From contig JANRJM010000018.1 in the NCBI GenBank assembly GCA_033763975.1, positions 62,001 through 126,000 on the forward strand: a stretch of DNA of 64,000 nt, in the 5' to 3' direction. The stretch comes from Planctomycetota bacterium (GTDB taxonomy: Bacteria > Planctomycetota > Phycisphaerae > Phycisphaerales > UBA1924). The notes beneath the pieces were generated by a model. It was given only the letters and a program-made list of their open reading frames with translations. It was not told where the DNA came from and searched no databases. Shown here piece by piece: positions 1 through 6,077 of the stretch (the first letter of the stretch is position 1; every line of letters starts with the position of its first letter). Made by a program: the position numbers and the translations under genes.

Positions 1-103
1 CGTGGCGGACAGCGAGTACCGCCAGGCCGTCACCGCCGCGGGCATGGGGTGCCAGGCGGCGTTGGACGCCGAGCGGTGGCTCGCGGCCGAGGGCATCCAC
101 TGA
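1..103 (+). CDS. trxB: thioredoxin reductase, C-terminal end only
   Basis: These are the last 33 codons of a gene that begins upstream of the window; the frame opens at base 2 and ends with TGA at 101-103. The readable end, [17 protein letters not shown], matches the conserved C-terminus of bacterial thioredoxin reductase, where the AAG.GC.AA.DAERYL stretch belongs to the FAD-binding lobe. The enzyme reduces thioredoxin with NADPH in the cytoplasm. Only the tail is visible, so the redox CxxC and nucleotide-binding motifs cannot be checked. The next gene starts 17 bases downstream and may be co-transcribed. Confidence 0.8.
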   Translation, partial: VADSEYRQAVTAAGMGCQAALDAERWLAAEGIH

Positions 104-120
104 GCACCGGGGAGAGGGCA

Positions 121-693
121 ATGGCGCACGCGTCCCAGGGCGAGCCGCTGCGGCTGCACATCGGCGGGGAACACGCCGCGCCGGGCTGGAAGATCGTCAA
201 CATCGACCCCGCCCTGCCGCACGTCGACTTCGTCGGCAGCGCGACCGACCTCTCCGCGTTCGCCGACGCCACGGTCGACGAGGTGTACGGCTCGCACATC
301 TACGAGCACCTGTCGTACAGCACCGAGCTGCTGCAGGCCTTCGGCGAGGTGCACCGCGTGCTGAAGCCGGGCGGGGTCTTCAAGCTCGGCGTGCCCGATC
401 TGTCCGTGCTGTGCGCGCTGTTCCTCGATCCATCGCTCACGCGCGAGGAGCAGTTCTACGTGATGCGGATGATCTACGGCGGGCAGACCGACGCCTTCGA
501 CTACCACAAGGGCGGGTACAGCTTCGAGCTCATGGGCGAGTTCATGCACGCCGCGGGGTTCCGGCGCATCCAGAAGGTCGACGGGTTCAACCTGTTCCCC
601 GACACGTCGAACATGACGTTCCGGGGCATGCCGATCAGCCTCAACATGCAGGGCGTCAAGCCCCGCCCGGGCGAGCCCGAGCACGCCGCCTGA
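121..693 (+). CDS. SAM-dependent methyltransferase, type 11-like
   Basis: A 190-residue protein. The N-terminal LHIGGEHAAPGWKIVNID resembles the SAM-binding opening (L.iG.g....gw.niD) of small class I methyltransferases linked to glycan or surface-polymer loci. Further motifs are GSHIYEHLSY and EVHRVLKPGGVFKLGVPD, the usual post-SAM motifs of type 11 enzymes. The substrate is not evident. The ATG at 121 was chosen over an upstream in-frame ATG at 49 because a GGGGAGAGG ribosome site lies just before it and 49 falls inside trxB. The 17-base gap to trxB suggests co-transcription. Confidence 0.75.
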   Translation: MAHASQGEPLRLHIGGEHAAPGWKIVNIDPALPHVDFVGSATDLSAFADATVDEVYGSHIYEHLSYSTELLQAFGEVHRVLKPGGVFKLGVPDLSVLCALFLDPSLTREEQFYVMRMIYGGQTDAFDYHKGGYSFELMGEFMHAAGFRRIQKVDGFNLFPDTSNMTFRGMPISLNMQGVKPRPGEPEHAA

Positions 694-763
694 CGCGCGC
701 GGGCGAACTCGCGTTCGCGGAGCAACGCCGGTAGCATGCGTCCCCGTTGGGGGAGGTGGCGTG

Positions 764-1717
764 ATGCGGCACTGGGTGGCGGCGGCGGCGTGGCTGGTGG
801 CGATCGCGTGCTTCGGCGGCGTGTCCCGGGCGGACGACGCGCCCACGCCGGTGCGCGCGGGGATCTTCATCGTGCAGTTGACCGAGCCCGACCTGCGCGC
901 GGGCACGTTCCAGAGCGTCTTCTGGCTGTGGTTCCGCTGGCGGGGCGACGAGTCGCTGAACCCCATGCAGAAGTTCGAGGTGGTGGGCGGGCAGGTCGAG
1001 TCGCTCGACAACGAGGACGCCCGCACGCACGACGGCGAGCACTACCAGATCGCGCGGGTCCGCGCGACCATCCGCCAGACCTTCGACATCGCCCGGTTCC
1101 CGCAGGACGCCCACGACCTGCGCGTCGCGGTGGAGGAGACCACCGCCTCGGTGTCGGGCATCGTCTACGTGCCCGACGAGCTCAACAGCCGGCTGGAGCC
1201 GGGCGTCACGCTCTCCGGCTGGACGATCGGCGCCCCGCGCGTCGAGGCGGGCGAGAAGCTGTACGCGAGCAACTTCGGCGATCCGGCGCTGCCCAGCGAG
1301 TCCGAGTCGTCGTACGCGATGTTCTCGATCGTCGTGCCCGTGGCGCGCCCGGGCCTGGGGTACACGCTCAAGCTCTTCTGGTCGATGTACCTCTCGGTCT
1401 TCGTCGCGCTCGTCGCGTTCTGGATCAAGCCGACCGACCTCGACCCGCGCTTCGGGCTGGGCATCGGCGCCGTGTTCGCCGCCATGGCCAGCGCGTACGT
1501 CATTTCCTCGACACTGCCCGACAGCAACCAGGTCACGATCGCCGATCGCGTGGTGATGTGGTCGATCGCGTTCATCGTGGTCTCCCTCATCGAGTCCACG
1601 ATCGCGCTGATGCTCTGTCACGCGGGCAACGAGGCACGCGCGATCCGCGTGGACAGGGCGTCGTTCGCGGTGATGGGGGCGGGCTACGCCCTCGTGAACG
1701 TCCTGCTGCTGTCGTGA
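764..1717 (+). CDS. probable pentameric ligand-gated ion channel (Cys-loop-like, bacterial)
   Basis: About 317 residues with a signal peptide (residues 1-24, ending near SRADD). A mostly beta extracellular part of about 180 residues follows, then four hydrophobic segments near 203-221, 231-251, 260-285 and 298-316. The stretch FDIARFPQDAHDLRV near 107-121 matches the FP.D loop between beta-6 and beta-7 of the pentameric channel family (as in GLIC), and a proline follows the second hydrophobic segment, as after the pore helix. It ends right after the fourth helix, as family members do. The ATG at 764 lies 7 bases after AGG; the GTG at 761 is too close to it. The ligand and ion selectivity cannot be read from sequence. 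It could be a related domain without channel function. Confidence 0.62.
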   Translation: MRHWVAAAAWLVAIACFGGVSRADDAPTPVRAGIFIVQLTEPDLRAGTFQSVFWLWFRWRGDESLNPMQKFEVVGGQVESLDNEDARTHDGEHYQIARVRATIRQTFDIARFPQDAHDLRVAVEETTASVSGIVYVPDELNSRLEPGVTLSGWTIGAPRVEAGEKLYASNFGDPALPSESESSYAMFSIVVPVARPGLGYTLKLFWSMYLSVFVALVAFWIKPTDLDPRFGLGIGAVFAAMASAYVISSTLPDSNQVTIADRVVMWSIAFIVVSLIESTIALMLCHAGNEARAIRVDRASFAVMGAGYALVNVLLLS

Positions 1718-1721
1718 CGGG

Positions 1722-2204
1722 CTACCCCTCGGCGCGGACGAGGTCGGCCTCGCCCAGCAGGCGGAACTCCTTGCGCCGCAGGATCTGCCCCGCGAGGGTG
1801 AGGTCGTCGACGGCGAGCGCGATGTTGGCGTGCCCGCTGTAGCTCTGCATGAGCGGGTAGGCGAACTGGATCGAGAGCTCCGCCGCCAGCAGCGAGAGGC
1901 ACATGCCCGACAGCGTGTGGGGCGGGGCGATCTCGACGACGAGCACCTCGCGCGAGCTGTACGGGAGTTCTTCACGCCGCAGGATCTCGGCGGCGGCGTC
2001 GGCATTGGTGGTGATCACGCGCACCACCGCGTGGTCCGACGCCTCGTGCACCGAGACGGCGCAGATCGACGATACCGACCCCTCGAAGGCCTGCACGAGG
2101 TCGAAGAGCTTGCCCACCTTGTTCGTCAGAAAGACGCTGTACTGCGTGACCGTGGGGGCGGAATAGCCGCGGGCGGTCTCGGGCGGAAGGGGCGCGTGCG
2201 TCAT
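1722..2204 (-). CDS. double ACT-domain protein
   Basis: A 160-residue protein with two ACT-like halves. The first (about 18-90) opens with TQYSVFLTNKVGKLFDLVQAF, written here without its last residue as the typical hydrophobic strand-helix pattern; the second (about 100-155) repeats a weaker form ending in RRKEFRLLGEADLV. ACT domains bind amino acids or other small ligands and regulate enzymes or transport. No catalytic domain is attached, so this is likely a stand-alone sensor. It converges on the ion-channel gene, with four bases between the stops. The start is the ATG following a promoter-like sequence at 2300-2328. The ligand is unknown. Confidence 0.65.
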   Translation of the reverse strand: MTHAPLPPETARGYSAPTVTQYSVFLTNKVGKLFDLVQAFEGSVSSICAVSVHEASDHAVVRVITTNADAAAEILRREELPYSSREVLVVEIAPPHTLSGMCLSLLAAELSIQFAYPLMQSYSGHANIALAVDDLTLAGQILRRKEFRLLGEADLVRAEG

Positions 2205-2299
2205 GGCGCAAAGTCCGAGAACGACGCGTCGGCGGGCGCCTGCCGGCCGGGCCCCACGCCCCCGCACCCCGCACCCCGCCAACCCCGGTCGTCGGGATG

Positions 2300-2328
2300 A
2301 GAGTACCCCGCACGCGGCGGAGGAACAA
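2300..2328 (-). promoter_or_regulatory. predicted sigma-70-type promoter of the ACT gene
   Basis: Read on the minus strand, TTGTTC (2328-2323) is followed after exactly 17 bases by TACTCT (2305-2300). The predicted transcript would start near 2293 and carry a leader of about 90 bases. The spacing is ideal but the boxes are only moderately matched. Confidence 0.4.
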
Positions 2329-2389
2329 CCGGGCGCCGGCACACCGCGCGGGCGGATGTGTCGCCGCGGGCGGCGTGGTCCGGGGGACG

Positions 2390-2770
2390 TCAGACCTGGA
2401 AGCTGCTGCCGCAGCCGCAGGTGCCCGAGGCGTTGGGGTTGTTGAAGACGAACCCGCGTCCCATGATCTCGTCGCGGAAGTCCACGGTGACCCCGTTGAG
2501 GTACAGCAGGCTCTTGGGGTCGCAGATGACCGTCACGCCGTGTTGGACCGACACTTCGTCGGTGTCCTTCTGGGTCTCGGTGAGGTCGAGCAGGTACTGA
2601 AAGCCCGAGCACCCCCCGCCCCGAACGCCGACGCGGAGGCGGACGGCCTCCTTGTTCAGCTCCTGTTCCTCGATGATCCGGTGGATCTCCTTCGCCGCCA
2701 ACTCCGTCAGCACGATGCCCGTCTGCTGGGTGGCGTCCTGCGTCTGCGGTTCGGTGGTGTGCGTGGCCAT
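2390..2770 (-). CDS. iscA: HesB/IscA/ErpA-family iron-sulfur carrier
   Basis: A 126-residue A-type carrier. The three conserved cysteines are present: C54 in GGGCSGFQY and C118/C120 in GTCGCGSSF. An N-terminal extension of about 18 Thr/Gln-rich residues precedes the family core. The protein accepts Fe-S clusters from the IscU scaffold and delivers them to target proteins. It lies 60 bases downstream of iscU in the same direction and completes a minimal isc set. The E. coli subtype (ErpA or IscA) cannot be assigned with certainty. Confidence 0.9.
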   Translation of the reverse strand: MATHTTEPQTQDATQQTGIVLTELAAKEIHRIIEEQELNKEAVRLRVGVRGGGCSGFQYLLDLTETQKDTDEVSVQHGVTVICDPKSLLYLNGVTVDFRDEIMGRGFVFNNPNASGTCGCGSSFQV

Positions 2771-2830
2771 GGGTTTCCCTGAGAAAAGTCGAACTGCTCA
2801 AACAAATTACGATCGGGGCGTGGCGACGGT

Positions 2831-3259
2831 TCAGGCCGAGGCGCCGGAGGGCGAGGCGGTCGTCTGGGCGTTCTTGGCCTTGTAGTCCTCGATGGCGGCC
2901 CGGATGGCGTCCTCGGCCAGGACCGAGCAGTGGATCTTGACCGGCGGGAGGCTGAGTTCCTCGACGATCATGGTGTTGCGGATCTCGGCGGCCTGGTCGA
3001 CGGTGCGGCCCTTCAGCCACTCGGTGGCGAGCGAGGACGACGCGATGGCCGACCCGCAGCCGAAGGTCTTGAACTTGGCGTCCTCGATGACGCCCTGGTC
3101 GTTGACCTTGATCTGCAGTTGCATGACGTCGCCGCACTCGGGCGCGCCGACGAGGCCGACGCCGATGTCCTTGCGCGTCTTGATCTCGGCGCTGGTGCCG
3201 AAGTTGCCGACGTTTCGCGGGCGCTCGTAGTGATCAATGATCTTGGGGCCGTACGCCAT
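2831..3259 (-). CDS. iscU: iron-sulfur cluster scaffold IscU
   Basis: A 142-residue scaffold protein on which Fe-S clusters are assembled from iron and IscS-derived sulfur. The three ligand cysteines are present (C42 in APECGDVM, C68 in FGCGSAIASS, C111 in KIHCSVLAEDAI), as is the conserved Asp44. LPPVK at 104-108 is the motif that the HscA chaperone recognises, although no hscA or hscB is seen here. The tail after residue 128 is a short low-complexity Ala/Ser/Thr stretch. The ribosome site GGAGG, 5 bases before the ATG, lies inside a perfect palindrome that abuts the octamer array. Confidence 0.95.
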   Translation of the reverse strand: MAYGPKIIDHYERPRNVGNFGTSAEIKTRKDIGVGLVGAPECGDVMQLQIKVNDQGVIEDAKFKTFGCGSAIASSSLATEWLKGRTVDQAAEIRNTMIVEELSLPPVKIHCSVLAEDAIRAAIEDYKAKNAQTTASPSGASA

Positions 3260-3263
3260 GAGA

Positions 3264-3275
3264 GCCTCCGGAGGC
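3264..3275. repeat. 12-bp perfect palindrome holding the iscU ribosome site
   Basis: GCCTCCGGAGGC reads the same on both strands. On the minus strand its GGAGG is the Shine-Dalgarno sequence of iscU. It directly abuts the octamer array that begins at 3279, so it could be an insertion target, a translation control element, or coincidence. Confidence 0.6.
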
Positions 3276-3278
3276 GAA

Positions 3279-3332
3279 TGGTCAAATGGTCAAATGGTCA
3301 AATGGTCAAATGGTCAAATGGTCAAATGGTCA
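3279..3332. repeat. octamer tandem array, left flank of the four-helix-bundle gene
   Basis: Six complete copies of TGGTCAAA run head to tail from 3279 to 3326, followed by a partial copy ending at 3332. The array ends 6 bases before the stop codon of the leftward four-helix-bundle gene. It is the inverse of the right-hand array at 3798-3825, whose unit on the opposite strand is TGGGCAAA, one base different. Confidence 0.95.
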
Positions 3333-3338
3333 CGTGGT

Positions 3339-3767
3339 TCAGGGGGCGACATCCGGGTTGGGGGTGACGGGCAGGGCGATCGATACCCGAGGAAGCCGGG
3401 ATCTTCGCCGCGGATCGGTCTTGTTCAGAATGGTCCCGAGGATGAGCTTGATCTCCGCGAGTTCGAGGAGCAACGGTTGGAGGCGTGAGTCGGGGATCCA
3501 GGCGCGCCGAACGACGAGGCGCAGCCAGAATCGGGTTTCGGCGAGTTCTTTCGCGGCGATCGCGAGGCACTTGCGGAAGTCCTTGTCGCTCATTGCCTGG
3601 TCCGCTTCGGCGCAGTTCGCGCCCACCGAGCAGGCGGCCGCGGCGAGCTGTTCGGCGAGTCGCGCGAAGCGACCTTCGGCCGCGAGCTGCTCCGCGACCG
3701 CCACGGCGCGATCCGCGAACGCTTCGGTTCGCTCGAGAAACTCCGCTCTCAGCCGACCCTTGCTCAC
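3339..3767 (-). CDS. four-helix-bundle protein (23S rRNA intervening-sequence / S23 family)
   Basis: A 142-residue helical protein of the family first found inside 23S rRNA intervening sequences; the fold is also that of the Avd accessory protein of diversity-generating retroelements. Family marks are AEQLAAAACSVGANCAEA, then SDKDFRKCLAIAAKELAE and TRFWLRLV. The start is a GTG at 3767 with only a weak ribosome site. The stop falls at the edge of the left octamer array, and the last 28 residues (Arg/Pro-rich) are not part of the family core. No reverse transcriptase or rRNA lies nearby. The gene sits between iscS and iscU, where it has no expected metabolic role. Its molecular function is not known. 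Confidence 0.8.
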   Translation of the reverse strand: MSKGRLRAEFLERTEAFADRAVAVAEQLAAEGRFARLAEQLAAAACSVGANCAEADQAMSDKDFRKCLAIAAKELAETRFWLRLVVRRAWIPDSRLQPLLLELAEIKLILGTILNKTDPRRRSRLPRVSIALPVTPNPDVAP

Positions 3768-3797
3768 CCCGCGTGCACTCCCGTCTCATTCTGCCGC

Positions 3798-3825
3798 ATT
3801 TGCCCATTTGCCCATTTGCCCATTT
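3798..3825. repeat. octamer tandem array, right flank of the four-helix-bundle gene
   Basis: Three copies of ATTTGCCC from 3798 to 3821 plus a partial ATTT. On the minus strand the unit is TGGGCAAA, so this array faces the one at 3279-3332 in inverted orientation with one mismatch per octamer. It lies just downstream of the iscS stop codon. Confidence 0.9.
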
Positions 3826-3827
3826 TT

Positions 3828-5066
3828 CTAATGGTGCCCCCACTCGACCTTGCTCAGGTCGATGCCTTCCTTGTGCATGTCGTAGAGGGGCGACATCTCG
3901 CGGAGCCTGCGGACGGCCGCGATGATGAGCTCGGCCGCGGTGTCGACCTGCTCGCGCGTGGTCCACTTGCCCATGCTGAGGCGCAGCGACGAGTGCGCGA
4001 GTTCGTCCGACAGGTCGAGGGCCTTGAGGACGTAGCTGGGCTCCAGGCTGGCGCTGGTGCAGGCCGAGCCCGACGAGCACGCGATCTCCTTGACGGCCAT
4101 CATGAGGCCCTCGCCCTCGACGAAGCCGAAGGAGATGTTCGCGAGGTGGGGGAGGCGCTTCGTGGGGTGCCCGTTCACCTGGCACGAGTCGAGCGCGCCG
4201 GTGACGAGGCGCTCGAGGTGCGTGCGGAGTTCGAGCAGGCGGGTGGCGTCGCGGTCCATCTCGGCGCGGGCGATCTCGCAGGCCTTGCCCATGCCGACGA
4301 TGCCGGTGACGTTGAGGGTGCCGGAGCGGAAGCCGCGTTCCTGCCCGCCGCCGTCGACGAGCGGGGTGAGGCGCACGCGGGGCTTGCGACGCCGGACGTA
4401 GAGCACGCCCACGCCCTTGGGCCCGTAGATCTTGTGCCCGCTGAAGGAGAGCAGGTCGACGTTGTCGCGCTCGACATCAACGGGCATCTTGCCGGCCCAC
4501 TGCGTCGCGTCGGTGTGGAGAAGCACGCCCTTCTCGTGGCAGAGCGCCCCGATCTGCGGGATCTCGTTGATCGTGCCGATCTCGTTGTTCGCCCACATCA
4601 CGGAGACCAGGATCGTGTCCGGGCGCAGGGCGGCGCGGACGGCGTCGGCGGTGATGATGCCGTCGGGCCCGGGCTCCAGGAACGTGACCTCGTACCCCTC
4701 GCGCTGCAGGCGCTTGCAGGGGTCGAGGACCGCCTTGTGCTCGATCAGCCCGGTGACGATGTGCCCGCGTCCGGTCGAGCCCGCGGGCGCCCGCTCGTAC
4801 ATCTGGGCGACGCCGCGGATGGCGAGGTTGTTGGACTCGGTCGCGCCGGAGGTGAAGAGGATCTCTTTCTCGTCGGCGCCGAGCAAGGCGGCCACCTGGG
4901 CGCGGGCCATGTCCACGCCCTCTTCCGCCTCCCAGCCGAACTGATGATTGCGGCTTCCGGGGTTGCCGAACTTCGCGGTGAAGTAGGGCAGCATGGCCTC
5001 GACCACGCGCGGATCGCACGGTGTGGTCGCGGCGTGGTCCAAGTAGATTCGGGGGGACGTCGCCAT
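3828..5066 (-). CDS. iscS: cysteine desulfurase IscS
   Basis: A 412-residue PLP enzyme that removes sulfur from cysteine and hands it to IscU and other acceptors. It aligns end to end with E. coli-type Isc[10 protein letters not shown] at the N-terminus, catalytic His110 in LIEHKAV, PLP lysine K212 in [11 protein letters not shown], the mobile sulfur-carrying cysteine C336 in [14 protein letters not shown], and a C-terminus close to [13 protein letters not shown]...EWGHH. The ATG at 5066 is preferred over a GTG at 5072 because that GTG is part of the GAGGTG ribosome site. iscU and iscA lie downstream but are separated from it by the repeat-flanked four-helix-bundle gene. Confidence 0.95.
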   Translation of the reverse strand: MATSPRIYLDHAATTPCDPRVVEAMLPYFTAKFGNPGSRNHQFGWEAEEGVDMARAQVAALLGADEKEILFTSGATESNNLAIRGVAQMYERAPAGSTGRGHIVTGLIEHKAVLDPCKRLQREGYEVTFLEPGPDGIITADAVRAALRPDTILVSVMWANNEIGTINEIPQIGALCHEKGVLLHTDATQWAGKMPVDVERDNVDLLSFSGHKIYGPKGVGVLYVRRRKPRVRLTPLVDGGGQERGFRSGTLNVTGIVGMGKACEIARAEMDRDATRLLELRTHLERLVTGALDSCQVNGHPTKRLPHLANISFGFVEGEGLMMAVKEIACSSGSACTSASLEPSYVLKALDLSDELAHSSLRLSMGKWTTREQVDTAAELIIAAVRRLREMSPLYDMHKEGIDLSKVEWGHH

Positions 5067-5082
5067 AAGCACCTCGCCTCTG

Positions 5083-5100
5083 AGTCTTAGTCTCAGTCTA
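5083..5100. repeat. short hexamer repeat AGTCTN x3 before iscS
   Basis: AGTCT occurs at 5083, 5089 and 5095, spaced exactly six bases apart, in the 38-base gap between the ATPase gene and iscS. On the minus strand the unit is NAGACT. It could be a protein-binding site or a chance simple repeat. Confidence 0.55.
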
Positions 5101-5104
5101 GGCT

Positions 5105-5584
5105 TTAGATGCTCGGCGAGTTCGAGATTCCGCCGACATCGGCGGGGCGTTGGTAGACCATCCGCAGGGCGTTGCCCTTCGCGTTGTACTCCGCGCTGGC
5201 CATGTACGCCCGGATAAGCAGCAGCCCGCGGCCTGACCCGCGTTCCAGGTTCTCATCGGCGGTGGGATCGGGCACGGCGCCGGGGTCAAAGCCGGGGCCC
5301 TGGTCTTCGACGAGGATCTCCACGCGTTCGGCGGAGACGTCGTAACGGAGGCTGATGGGCGTGTGGGGTGGGAGGTTGCGGTGCCCGTGGCGGAAGGCGT
5401 TGCTGATCGCCTCGTGCAGGCACAGGCGGACGGCGAAGACAGATGCCTTGGGGAACGAGAAGGCGGCGAGGGCGTCCAGAACGCGTTCCTCGGCCTTGCC
5501 GATCGCGCCGGGATCGTGCGGCACGTCAAGCGCCGCCCGGAGGTGCTGTCCGCCCGAGGGGGGAGTCATGGCGTGGGTGATCAC
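5105..5584 (-). CDS. anti-sigma-factor-type serine kinase (RsbW/SpoIIAB-like ATPase)
   Basis: A 159-residue GHKL ATPase of the single-domain anti-sigma type. The N box is [13 protein letters not shown], the G1 box [10 protein letters not shown], and the G2 box [13 protein letters not shown]. In the known switch, such kinases phosphorylate a STAS-domain antagonist and bind a sigma factor or other partner. Here the STAS partner is encoded immediately upstream and the start GTG overlaps its stop (GTGA), which implies coupling; an ATG at 5569 is the alternative. No sigma factor or PP2C phosphatase lies next to it, so the output is unknown. Confidence 0.85.
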   Translation of the reverse strand: MITHAMTPPSGGQHLRAALDVPHDPGAIGKAEERVLDALAAFSFPKASVFAVRLCLHEAISNAFRHGHRNLPPHTPISLRYDVSAERVEILVEDQGPGFDPGAVPDPTADENLERGSGRGLLLIRAYMASAEYNAKGNALRMVYQRPADVGGISNSPSI

Positions 5585-5943
5585 GCGAAGCTGCGCATGG
5601 CGTCGCTGATGGTGGGGTGGATCTGGAACAGCTTGTTGAGGCGGGTGATGGCGAAGACCTCGTAGATCTGCGGGTCGATGTCCGAGAGTCGGAGTTGCCC
5701 GGAGCGGCCCCGGACGCGGTTGTTGATGGTGATGAGGGTGCCGAGCGCCGCAGAGGACAGGTGCTCGACGTTGGCGAACGAGATGAGCAGCTTGGGCGTG
5801 GCGTCTTCGGCGTCTACCAGGGAGCTGATCTCCTCGCCGATGGCCTGGATGTTGCTCTCGTCGAGGATGTTCCGGTCGACGAACTCAACCTGGATGACGC
5901 CGTCGATCCGCTTGACACGGACGCGGGACTCTTGGCCTGGCAT
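5581..5943 (-). CDS. STAS-domain anti-anti-sigma factor (RsbV/SpoIIAA-like)
   Basis: A 120-residue STAS protein. The phosphorylation region FANVEHLSSAALGTLI holds two candidate serines, with S63 corresponding to the usual phospho-acceptor. It should bind the adjacent anti-sigma-type ATPase when unphosphorylated and release that kinase's target. The ATG at 5943 is preceded by a strong AGGAGG ribosome site, and a well-spaced promoter lies at 5972-6000. It is the first gene of a leftward run that continues into the isc genes with gaps short enough for one transcript. Confidence 0.88.
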   Translation of the reverse strand: MPGQESRVRVKRIDGVIQVEFVDRNILDESNIQAIGEEISSLVDAEDATPKLLISFANVEHLSSAALGTLITINNRVRGRSGQLRLSDIDPQIYEVFAITRLNKLFQIHPTISDAMRSFA

Positions 5944-5971
5944 CGACTGCCTCCTGTGGAAACTTCACGCG

Positions 5972-6000
5972 ATGATAGCGAAGTTCCGGGTTGCCTCCAA
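5972..6000 (-). promoter_or_regulatory. predicted sigma-70-type promoter of the STAS-isc run
   Basis: On the minus strand TTGGAG (6000-5995) and TATCAT (5977-5972) are separated by exactly 17 bases. The start point would be near 5965, giving a leader of about 22 bases that contains the AGGAGG ribosome site of the STAS gene. Confidence 0.55.
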
Positions 6001-6017
6001 CGCGCGCGGGAGACGGG

Positions 6018-6058
6018 GCAAAAAAGAAGCGGCCTCGGGACGGTGGGCGCCCGAGGCC
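6018..6058 (-). terminator. intrinsic terminator of the secretin gene
   Basis: On the minus strand GCGGCCTCGGG pairs with CCCGAGGCCGC (11 bp, 10-base loop) and is followed by TTCTTTTTT. It lies 20 bases beyond the secretin stop codon. Confidence 0.88.
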
Positions 6059-6077
6059 GCCGGATCGCTCGGCTTCG

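Noticed and set aside
3279-3332. Octamer arrays as a CRISPR array
   Set aside because: The units are 8 bases with no spacers and no cas genes are present.
3339-3767. Four-helix-bundle gene as part of a diversity-generating retroelement
   Set aside because: The protein family overlaps with Avd, but no reverse transcriptase, template repeat or variable repeat is seen within several kilobases.
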